5,220 bases of DNA from Limnoglobus sp. (lineage in GTDB: Bacteria > Planctomycetota > Planctomycetia > Gemmatales > Gemmataceae). This document shows positions 1-5,220 of the stretch, one piece after another. The position numbers and the translations under genes are program-made. The notes below the pieces were generated by a model. That model had not been told where the DNA came from, made no database searches, and was given only the letters and a program-made list of their open reading frames with translations. Numbering within the stretch: the first letter of the stretch is position 1; the number at the start of each line of letters is the position of its first letter. The DNA lies in contig JANXNT010000431.1 of the NCBI GenBank assembly GCA_025353985.1, positions 1-5,220 on the forward strand. Direction: 5' to 3'.

Positions 1-107
1 CCAACTTCACGTCACTTGGGGGTGAGTCCACGCCAGCTGTATTCGCAGTAATTTGCAAGCTATAATAAATCGGAAAATGCGACTGTTTTTAACGATTACA
101 GAATCTT
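1..107. other. Unassigned sequence downstream of the methyltransferase gene
   Basis: This stretch follows the stop codon of the minus-strand methyltransferase gene. I see no credible coding region and no stable GC-rich hairpin with a T-run that could end the minus-strand transcript. The best inverted repeat (CTGT at 83-86 with ACAG at 98-101) has only four pairs. The stretch is more AT-rich than the genes, as expected of intergenic DNA. It contains TATAAT at 61-66 on the plus strand, but no matching -35 box and no plus-strand gene follow. Confidence 0.5.
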
Positions 108-860
108 TCATTTTGGCTGCATCCAGAACCAGTGCATTTGACCCATCCGTTTCTCGCTCACGACTTCTGCCCGGTAGCGAGCGGGCAGTCGGCGAACCAA
201 CCACGAACGATAGGGATTATCGGCCTCGCTGCGTGGTGTTTGCTGGAATCGAGTGATGTTGTGGGTGGGTGTATATCGTTCACGAATGCGGTCGGTCACG
301 CCAGGAACGAAGCAATCGTGCAACTCCACGAGGATCTCGGCCGTTCGTGTGGCCGTCACTTCGGCTGGATTGAGCAAATCGTCTTCTGCACCTTCGACAT
401 CCACAATCAGCAACACGCGTTGACCAGCATGAGCAGTCAATTCTTTCTGCAAATCCGCTGGGCGACACCACCCCTTTACCGTCACCCGGTCCGTCGCACC
501 GTTGCGTTCGGCCAGGTCGCGGAGAAGTGCAGCCCCGTTTGGATCCGCCTCGAAAGCGACAGACTGCCCGGCCAGTCCAGCCATCACCATTCCAACTGCA
601 TAATATCCTTCGGCGGCACCGACATCGATCAGCACATCAACCGGTGCCGTTTTTAACGCGACAAACACGGGGTGTAATTCGCGCTCGTAAATACCGATGA
701 GCTTCGGGGGCAGGCAACTTCCGTGTGCCTTTGGGATGTATTTCAATCCCGCGAACGGGCCGGACGCGACGGTTAGACTCGTGCCTGCAACGACGGCTCG
801 ATGTGCGATCCCCGCCGGGGTGAATCGCCAAGGGATCATCCGCCAGACTGTTTTCCACAT
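108..860 (-). CDS. FkbM-family SAM-dependent methyltransferase
   Basis: Predicted 250-residue soluble class I (Rossmann-fold) methyltransferase of the FkbM type; such enzymes mostly O-methylate sugars, lipids or secondary metabolites. The SAM-binding motif I is visible as LIDVGAAEGYY (residues 77-87). An acidic post-I motif FEADP (103-107) follows, then the family's DVEGAEDDLL segment (154-163) and a strand EILVELHD (175-182). The N-terminal part carries a GPFAGLKY segment (34-41) and a PPKLIGIYERELHP segment (51-64), probably a substrate or cap region; the C-terminus is Arg- and Trp-rich. I chose the ATG at 860 because AAGGTG lies 4 nt upstream of it. An in-frame ATG at 884 would add eight residues and lacks as good a site. 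The gene is divergent from the propeller genes and has no visible biosynthetic neighbours, so its substrate is unknown. The methyltransferase fold is secure, the FkbM label fairly so. Confidence 0.85.
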   Translation of the reverse strand: MWKTVWRMIPWRFTPAGIAHRAVVAGTSLTVASGPFAGLKYIPKAHGSCLPPKLIGIYERELHPVFVALKTAPVDVLIDVGAAEGYYAVGMVMAGLAGQSVAFEADPNGAALLRDLAERNGATDRVTVKGWCRPADLQKELTAHAGQRVLLIVDVEGAEDDLLNPAEVTATRTAEILVELHDCFVPGVTDRIRERYTPTHNITRFQQTPRSEADNPYRSWLVRRLPARYRAEVVSEKRMGQMHWFWMQPK

Positions 861-864
861 ATCG

Positions 865-870
865 CACCTT
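865..870 (-). promoter_or_regulatory. Ribosome binding site deciding the methyltransferase start
   Basis: On the minus strand the sequence AAGGTG ends 4 nt before the ATG at 860-858. It favours this start over the in-frame ATG 24 nt further upstream (884-882). Confidence 0.6.
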
Positions 871-903
871 TTCCCGTTCGCCAACCGGCCACTCGATCAT
901 CGC

Positions 904-932
904 AAAATGCATTCGAGCAGGACATCGGTCAA
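904..932 (-). promoter_or_regulatory. Candidate promoter of the methyltransferase gene
   Basis: Read on the minus strand there is TTGACC (plus coordinates 927-932), exactly 17 bp, then CATTTT (904-909). The -35 matches the sigma-70 consensus at five of six positions; the -10 is weak, at three of six. Transcription would start around 897 and leave a leader of roughly 35-40 nt before the ATG. The same TTGACY-N17-CATTTY form occurs facing the other way at 1030-1058, which raises its credibility a little. Inferred by eye only. Confidence 0.35.
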
Positions 933-965
933 GTCTACAACATGCGAAGATACAACCCGGCAACA

Positions 966-1026
966 CCGTTTGCAACGGAAAGTACTATGTGTCGCAAAGT
1001 CGTTGCGTTGAGACGTCGGATTGCGT
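966..1026. repeat. Short inverted and direct repeats in the divergent intergenic region
   Basis: A perfect 5-bp inverted repeat with a 3-nt centre, CCGTT-TGC-AACGG, lies at 966-978, between the two divergent promoter candidates. A further CGTTGC at 1001-1006 is the reverse complement of GCAACG at 972-977. TTGCGT occurs twice in direct orientation (1003-1008 and 1021-1026), the second copy ending just before the plus-strand -35 candidate. These could be operator half-sites for a regulator of one or both genes, but repeats this short also arise by chance. Confidence 0.25.
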
Positions 1027-1029
1027 AAC

Positions 1030-1058
1030 TTGACTATTCATTATCTCGCTCGCATTTC
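1030..1058 (+). promoter_or_regulatory. Candidate promoter of the propeller gene pair
   Basis: TTGACT (1030-1035) is followed by exactly 17 bp and CATTTC (1053-1058). The -35 is good (five of six), the -10 poor. A start near 1065 would give a leader of about 20 nt that still contains the GAGGG ribosome binding site at 1074-1078. The element mirrors the minus-strand candidate at 904-932 in both hexamers and spacing. Confidence 0.35.
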
Positions 1059-1085
1059 CGATGCTCGTGCGAAGAGGGCTGCTAG

Positions 1086-2984
1086 ATGTCCATCGAAGTT
1101 CCGTGCCCGAATTGTCAGTCGGTGCTGAAGGCCCCCGATGGGATGGCGGGGAAGAAAGCGCGGTGCAAGAAGTGCCAGCATCCGTTTCGCATTCCGGGGG
1201 CAGCGACTGCGCCGGTCGATAGCGTTGCGGATTCGGAACATCTCAGCGTGGTGACCGCGTCGCCGTTTGCGTTCGATGGCTCTGCCGAAGCGCCGCCGGT
1301 TTCGCCACCTCCCACGCCCTCGACAAAAGTGGCGAAGTCATCGAAGCCTATTGCCGCGCCCGCCGAAGAGCCGGACAATCCGTTCTCGATGCCGTCGGCC
1401 ATTTCCGATGACGATACGCCACCAGAACCAAAGTCGAAATCGAAGTACCGTAAAGGCGACTCCAAAGCCGATGCGAAAGCAGATTCCAAGATCGAAAAAT
1501 CGAAGTCGAAGTTTCGCCAACCGGCGGCCACGAAGCCCAACGGCAGTGGTGGTGTGAAAAAGATTTTGATGTTCGGCGTCGTCGGGCTGCTGTGTGCGGC
1601 GGCGGGCGGCGCGGGCATTTACTTTTTCATGTTGCCGAAAGAGAAACCAGCTGTCGCAGCGATTCCGACCGCGCCGGCTCCCGTTTTGCCCGAGAAACCC
1701 AAAGACGAAAAGAAGGGCGCGACGACGCCGAAAAAGGGGAGTGCCGCCAGCAACGAGCCAAAAGCCTCTGCGGTGGCAAAGCCGGAAGCGGGGGGCAAGG
1801 CAAAGTCGCGCGTCGTGTTTACCATCCCGCGAACGCTCGATAAAATCCCCGACCCTGCGAAACTAGCGATCCTCGAAAAGCCGAAAGATACAATCCCACT
1901 CGACTACAACATCGACAAGGTGAAGAAGGTCATTGTTGGCGGCAAGGATGGCCCCGTGGCCATCGTCATTCGGCACACGTTCGATGGCTTTCAAGGCAAG
2001 GGCGGAAAAGATACCGTCGATCGCTATTCGCTGACGTCGGGTTCGCGCGTCGATCGTACCGAGATCGAATCGGATGGCCTCACGTGGCCACGAGCGACGG
2101 ACATTAGCCCGAACGGCGAACGCCTTGCCATCGATTCGCCTGCGAACAAAATCACGATCTACCAACTCAGCGACAAAGGTAAGAAAATCCTCGATGGCTT
2201 CGACCCGTACCCCGATGCGAAGGGCAAATCGCCGGGCATCGCAGCCATTTATTTTCTCGACGAGAATTCGATTGCGGTCGTTTCCAAAGAAGGCACTGTC
2301 GACGTGTTCGATACGAATACGAAGGCCAAGACCGTAACCGGCAAGCCACTACCTACCGTGCCAGCCGTGCCGTTGGCGGAGAACCGCAGCGTGGCGATCA
2401 GTCCGGATCGCAAGTTGATTGCAGCATACGCGGGAGGCGTCGTTTACGAAATTCCGACGGCCACCTGCGAGCCGAAAGTTAGCACGACGCTCGGCAACGC
2501 ACCGATGGAAGGCCTCGCACTCGCGATCGATGTCTCGGGCACTCGGTTCGCCGTGGCGTACAAAGCCGGTCAGGCGCAAGGGGCGGACGCGGTGCCGTAC
2601 ACCCGCATCGCCCACGCGCGGCTCAGCGACCCCGAGCCGAAGACCGATGAGCCAGTCAACGAAGAATTCGGCGTGCCCGCCAGTTGTGCATGGGTGAGTC
2701 CGGAAGCGTTCGTGATGGTTTCCTTGAACCAGGTTGGATTCCTGTTCGATGCCGATCAAGGCGGTAATCAAATCGTCGCCGGGTTGCGTCCGCCTAGCCC
2801 GGGTGTATTTTGTTTGTACGCGCTGGATCGTTACTGGTGCCTCCTCGGCGATCCGGCCGATGCGGCGAAGAAATCGATCCTCGTGAGCACGCCGTTCCCG
2901 CCGCAAGAATATCTGCCGCTCGTGACCGCCGGGAAGGAAAAACCGGTGGCCCTGCAAGTGAGTGCGAAGGGAATCGCGAAGTGA
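1086..2984 (+). CDS. Membrane-anchored zinc-ribbon / WD40-like beta-propeller protein, first of pair
   Basis: Predicted 632-residue single-pass membrane protein of unknown function. The N-terminus is a small zinc ribbon of the MJ0042 / zinc_ribbon type: Cys7-x2-Cys10-x16-Cys27-x2-Cys30. Residues about 38-155 are a disordered linker, first Ala/Pro/Ser-rich, then strongly Lys/Ser-rich (115-144) with KSKSK(Y/F)R repeated at 116-122 and 138-144. A hydrophobic helix spans about 160-182, followed by a second Ala/Pro/Lys linker (183-242). The rest (about 243-632) resembles a beta-propeller: blade-like units with SPNGERLAI (341-349), ENSIAVVS (393-400), SPDRKLIAAY (439-448) and SGTRFAVAY (484-492). 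Basic residues before the helix suggest the zinc ribbon is cytoplasmic and the propeller external. ATG at 1086 is supported by GAGGG at 1074-1078, 7 nt upstream. The next gene, 25 bp on, has the same domain order. No catalytic residues are recognised; a binding, scaffold or sensing role is inference. Confidence 0.9.
   Translation: MSIEVPCPNCQSVLKAPDGMAGKKARCKKCQHPFRIPGAATAPVDSVADSEHLSVVTASPFAFDGSAEAPPVSPPPTPSTKVAKSSKPIAAPAEEPDNPFSMPSAISDDDTPPEPKSKSKYRKGDSKADAKADSKIEKSKSKFRQPAATKPNGSGGVKKILMFGVVGLLCAAAGGAGIYFFMLPKEKPAVAAIPTAPAPVLPEKPKDEKKGATTPKKGSAASNEPKASAVAKPEAGGKAKSRVVFTIPRTLDKIPDPAKLAILEKPKDTIPLDYNIDKVKKVIVGGKDGPVAIVIRHTFDGFQGKGGKDTVDRYSLTSGSRVDRTEIESDGLTWPRATDISPNGERLAIDSPANKITIYQLSDKGKKILDGFDPYPDAKGKSPGIAAIYFLDENSIAVVSKEGTVDVFDTNTKAKTVTGKPLPTVPAVPLAENRSVAISPDRKLIAAYAGGVVYEIPTATCEPKVSTTLGNAPMEGLALAIDVSGTRFAVAYKAGQAQGADAVPYTRIAHARLSDPEPKTDEPVNEEFGVPASCAWVSPEAFVMVSLNQVGFLFDADQGGNQIVAGLRPPSPGVFCLYALDRYWCLLGDPADAAKKSILVSTPFPPQEYLPLVTAGKEKPVALQVSAKGIAK
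1431..1517 (+). repeat. Lys/Ser-rich linker with duplicated KSKSK(Y/F)R motif
   Basis: Within the first propeller gene, codons at 1431-1451 and 1497-1517 encode two near-identical heptads, KSKSKYR and KSKSKFR. They are separated by an Asp/Lys/Ala/Ser-rich spacer. The block is highly basic and sits on the predicted cytoplasmic side, about 15 residues before the membrane helix. It reads as low-complexity linker, possibly built by small internal duplication. Confidence 0.6.
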
Positions 2985-2995
2985 AATTTATCCCT

Positions 2996-3000
2996 GGGAG
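2996..3000 (+). promoter_or_regulatory. Ribosome binding site deciding the second propeller gene's start
   Basis: GGGAG lies 9 nt before the ATG at 3010. It supports that start over an in-frame GTG at 2962, which would overlap the previous gene by 23 nt and put 16 unconserved-looking residues before the zinc ribbon. Confidence 0.65.
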
Positions 3001-3009
3001 TTCGTCGTA

Positions 3010-4632
3010 ATGCCCGTCCACGATTTCCGTTGCCCGCACTGTAACGGCATCTTTCGACTGTCGGATATGCAACTCGGCGTGAAACTCCGTTGCGGAAAGT
3101 GCAACGAGATTTTTACCGCGCCCACGGCTGGGGAACTCGGTGTGAAGCCGATCGTCCCCATCGCGACGCCGATTGTTGCGAAGCCCCTGACGACGCCCTC
3201 CGAAGAACCTGCGCCGTACTTGACCCTCGAAGACGAAGCGGCCGTTCGGCGACGGAAAGCCGCCATCGACGAAACGCCGAAACGCGAAACGCGCCGTTCC
3301 CAGAGAGACGAGGACGACGACGAGGACGAACGAGACAAGCGGCCGAAGCCGAAAGTCGGCATGGCGGCGATCGTTCTCGCGGGCATCGGGCTGGCGTTCA
3401 TCGTGGGAGCCAGTGTCATTGGTTACGTGATTTACACGGGGTTCAAACAAGCACCGAACGCGAACCCCTTACCCGTTGCCGTCGCGCCGTTCAACCCGGC
3501 GGGGAACGCGGTGGCGGCGAACCCACGGGTCGTGCCGCGGAACCCGCTGGACGGGCCGAAGCTAACCGGCAAGCCGTTTATTCCACTGCCCGTCACCGTT
3601 CCCGCTCTCGCGGTCGCACCGCTTACCGATGGCGAAGGCGTCGTCAAATTCAAGAACCCCGTCGCCGGTGTGGCTGTCGGCGGTGGCGGGCGATTCTTGG
3701 TCTTCGTGGAACCGCTCGAACTGCAACTCTCGATTTTCGACGCGCAGCAAGGGTCGATCGTCGCAGACTTCCCACTCGAAGATGCCAACGCACTCGTCGC
3801 CGCCAACGCGACGTGTGCCATCGTGGTCTACCCGAAAAAGAACCGCATCGAACGCTATAACTTGCTCACGCGAAATAAGGAACACGATGGCCCGTTCGAG
3901 ACGAACGGACTGGTGCGCGTGCGGGCCATCGCAATGGGATCCGCGTCGGCCGGCCCGTTGGCCGTGCTCACCGCCACCAATGAAGCGAAGGATCTCATCA
4001 AATTTTACGACCCGACCGATATCCAACGCTATGCGATTCCGAACACCTCGGCGAGGGATTATTGGGGACAACTCGAAGGCGACCAGATCGAAGGAATGGG
4101 CCATGCCTCGCCGAACGGTAAACTGTTCTCGTTTACCATTACGAAAGCTCGCGGCTTTGTGAGGCCGGTTACCAGCGGGATGATCGTGGACTTCAGCGCA
4201 CCGGTGGCAAAATATGATTTCCCTGCGCAAGAACTCTACCCGGCGGGCGATGCGAGCGGCTACTTCGGTAAGGGCGGCTACTACGGCACCGATGGCAAAT
4301 CGTTACCCGGCTTCCCGAACGATAGAACTCAAGAGCAATGGATCCCGGCGGTTCACGGTTCGCTCAGCATTCGCACATCGAGCCGACCTAGCAACAAGCG
4401 CGACGTGATTGCCCAACTGACGGTTCACAAAATTGGGCAGTTGATGCCGGTCACGACGCTGCCAAAGCTTCCAATTACGAGCGGTCCTTACGCGATGGAC
4501 ACGACGCAACTCGATCTCGCGAATCATCTGTACCTGATTCCCGACGCGAAATTACTCGCCGTACTCGATGTGAAACGCACTACGCTATACCTGCGTCGAT
4601 TCGATCCGGATGCGGTGCCCCCAGTCAAGTAA
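3010..4632 (+). CDS. Membrane-anchored zinc-ribbon / propeller-like protein, second of pair
   Basis: Predicted 540-residue single-pass membrane protein with the same plan as its upstream neighbour but little obvious sequence identity. The N-terminal zinc ribbon is Cys8-x2-Cys11-x16-Cys28-x2-Cys31, identical in spacing. A linker (about 38-116) ends in a mixed-charge block with the acidic run EDDDEDE (101-107) followed by KRPKPK. The membrane helix is about 118-142. A Pro/Asn/Ala-rich stretch (147-205) leads to a beta-rich domain (about 206-540). That domain looks propeller-like: KFKNPVAGVAVGGGGRFLVF (213-232), SPNGKLFSF (367-375) and a final PDAKLLAVLD strand (511-520). A Gly/Tyr-rich loop covers 416-429. 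Topology is probably zinc ribbon inside, propeller outside. The 25-bp gap implies cotranscription with the first gene. The propeller is less regular here than in the neighbour, so the fold call is weaker than the zinc ribbon and helix calls. The function is unknown. Confidence 0.88.
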   Translation: MPVHDFRCPHCNGIFRLSDMQLGVKLRCGKCNEIFTAPTAGELGVKPIVPIATPIVAKPLTTPSEEPAPYLTLEDEAAVRRRKAAIDETPKRETRRSQRDEDDDEDERDKRPKPKVGMAAIVLAGIGLAFIVGASVIGYVIYTGFKQAPNANPLPVAVAPFNPAGNAVAANPRVVPRNPLDGPKLTGKPFIPLPVTVPALAVAPLTDGEGVVKFKNPVAGVAVGGGGRFLVFVEPLELQLSIFDAQQGSIVADFPLEDANALVAANATCAIVVYPKKNRIERYNLLTRNKEHDGPFETNGLVRVRAIAMGSASAGPLAVLTATNEAKDLIKFYDPTDIQRYAIPNTSARDYWGQLEGDQIEGMGHASPNGKLFSFTITKARGFVRPVTSGMIVDFSAPVAKYDFPAQELYPAGDASGYFGKGGYYGTDGKSLPGFPNDRTQEQWIPAVHGSLSIRTSSRPSNKRDVIAQLTVHKIGQLMPVTTLPKLPITSGPYAMDTTQLDLANHLYLIPDAKLLAVLDVKRTTLYLRRFDPDAVPPVK

Positions 4633-4644
4633 AGGGCGTTCCGG

Positions 4645-4650
4645 TAGAAT
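4645..4650 (+). promoter_or_regulatory. Possible -10 element before the MoxR gene
   Basis: TAGAAT matches the sigma-70 -10 consensus at five of six positions and lies 39 nt before the GTG start, in the 57-bp gap after the second propeller gene. No good -35 hexamer is present at 16-18 bp upstream. It may therefore be a weak promoter or chance, and read-through from the propeller genes remains possible. No terminator hairpin was found in the gap. Confidence 0.28.
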
Positions 4651-4689
4651 GAGGCTTTTCCACCCACAATCCGCGCGCGAGGAGCACCG

Positions 4690-5220
4690 GTGTCCACCGA
4701 CCGCATTAGCGATTACCTGACTCAGTTCGCACAAACCCGCACGCAGTTGCTCGATCAACTGCGGCGCGTCATCATCGGGCAAAACGATGTCGTCGAACAG
4801 ATTCTCGCGGCGATTTTCACCCGTGGGCACTGCTTGCTCGTCGGCGTACCGGGGCTGGCCAAGACGCTCATGGTGTCGAGCATCGCGCAGATTCTCGACG
4901 TCGGTTTCAAGCGCGTGCAGTTCACCCCGGACCTCATGCCGTCGGACATCACCGGCACGACGGTTCTGGACGAAACCCCCGAAGGCAAGCGCGAGTTCCG
5001 CTTCATTCAGGGGCCGATCTTCGCGAATATTTTGCTCGCCGACGAAATCAACCGCACGCCACCAAAAACGCAAGCCGCACTGTTGCAGGCGATGCAAGAG
5101 CGCGAAGTCACGATCGGCTCCGAGACCCACAAACTCCCCGATCCGTTCTTCGTGATTGCCACGCAGAATCCGATCGAACAAGAAGGCACGTACCCGCTAC
5201 CCGAAGCGCAACTCGACAGA
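4690..5220 (+). CDS. MoxR-family AAA+ ATPase (3' end outside the window)
   Basis: The first 177 codons of a MoxR (AAA_3) ATPase; the frame is open to the last base, so the 3' part is missing. MoxR proteins are cytoplasmic ring-forming chaperone-like ATPases of usually about 310-350 residues that assist maturation of partner proteins, often VWA-domain ones. Visible motifs are RRVIIGQ (25-31), Walker A GVPGLAKT (52-59), the family's QFTPDLMPSDITG (77-89), and a GPIF segment (108-111). Walker B LLADEIN (115-121), a LLQAMQER helix (131-138), sensor 1 IATQNP (156-161) and EGTYPLPEAQLDR (165-177) follow. The Ala in Walker A where many AAA+ proteins have Gly is normal for MoxR. The start is GTG at 4690, chosen for GAGGAG at 4679-4684, 5 nt upstream, and because the protein then begins at the usual distance from the IGQ motif. 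It is on the same strand as the propeller genes. Downstream neighbours are usually DUF58 and VWA proteins, but none can be seen here. Confidence 0.95.
   Translation, partial: MSTDRISDYLTQFAQTRTQLLDQLRRVIIGQNDVVEQILAAIFTRGHCLLVGVPGLAKTLMVSSIAQILDVGFKRVQFTPDLMPSDITGTTVLDETPEGKREFRFIQGPIFANILLADEINRTPPKTQAALLQAMQEREVTIGSETHKLPDPFFVIATQNPIEQEGTYPLPEAQLDR

Noticed and set aside
61..66. TATAAT as a plus-strand promoter
   Set aside because: The sequence 17 bp upstream (TGTATT) does not resemble a -35 box, and no plus-strand gene follows before the antisense methyltransferase region.
132..656. Long plus-strand open frame (174 codons) opposite the methyltransferase
   Set aside because: It is antisense to a gene with clear SAM-binding motifs, and its translation shows no recognisable domain. 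It is a shadow of codon bias on the other strand.
2349..2957. Minus-strand open frame (202 codons) opposite the first propeller gene
   Set aside because: Arg- and His-rich antisense frame with no recognisable motif; the plus strand encodes the propeller blades here.
2962..3009. N-terminal extension of the second propeller protein from a GTG at 2962
   Set aside because: It overlaps the previous gene, lacks a good ribosome binding site and adds residues before the zinc ribbon. The ATG at 3010 has GGGAG 9 nt upstream, and the protein then starts, like its neighbour, a few residues before the first Cys.
2794..3450. Minus-strand open frame (218 codons) across the junction of the two propeller genes
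   Set aside because: It is antisense to two well-supported genes, with no domain and a composition like a shadow frame.
3090..3860. Long plus-strand open frame (256 codons) inside the second propeller gene
   Set aside because: Its translation is extremely Arg-rich without domain features, typical of an off-frame reading of GC-rich coding DNA, whereas the real frame has zinc ribbon and membrane helix.
4741..4869. Walker A variant GVPGLAKT seen as a degenerate ATP-binding site
   Set aside because: Ala before the catalytic Lys is the normal form in MoxR-family ATPases, and the Lys-Thr pair is intact.
4585..5181. Minus-strand open frame (198 codons) opposite the MoxR gene
   Set aside because: The plus strand encodes an unmistakable AAA+ ATPase with Walker A, Walker B and sensor motifs; the antisense frame has none.

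Overview
The window looks like ordinary chromosome from a moderately GC-rich bacterium, most likely a planctomycete of the Gemmata group (Gemmataceae). The main reason is two adjacent genes that join a short N-terminal CxxC...CxxC zinc ribbon, a low-complexity linker, one membrane helix and a WD40-like beta-propeller. That architecture is characteristic of, and heavily expanded in, these bacteria. This is an inference from architecture and style; there is no rRNA or other marker gene here to prove it.

Layout: bases 1-107 hold nothing I can assign. A FkbM-type SAM-dependent methyltransferase lies on the minus strand (108-860). A divergent intergenic region of about 225 bp (861-1085) follows. 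It contains two oppositely oriented promoter-like elements of the same form (TTGACY, 17 bp, CATTTY) and some short repeats. On the plus strand come the two zinc-ribbon/TM/propeller genes (1086-2984 and 3010-4632), 25 bp apart and very probably cotranscribed. After a 57 bp gap with a TAGAAT hexamer and a strong Shine-Dalgarno sequence, a MoxR-family AAA+ ATPase begins with GTG at 4690 and runs off the window edge.

How the parts may work together: the two propeller proteins are predicted to sit in the cytoplasmic membrane with the zinc ribbon in the cytoplasm and the propeller outside. MoxR ATPases are chaperone-like and usually act on VWA-domain or DUF58-type partners encoded just downstream, which would lie beyond this window. 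The same-strand spacing allows a functional link between the propeller pair and the MoxR unit, but nothing in the sequence proves it. The methyltransferase faces away and is probably independent, though it shares the intergenic control region.

No tRNA, rRNA, CRISPR array, insertion sequence or convincing intrinsic terminator was seen. The most notable points are the tandem paralogous architecture, the contrasting charged linkers beside the two membrane helices, and the matched divergent promoter candidates. None of these amounts to a clearly new system.
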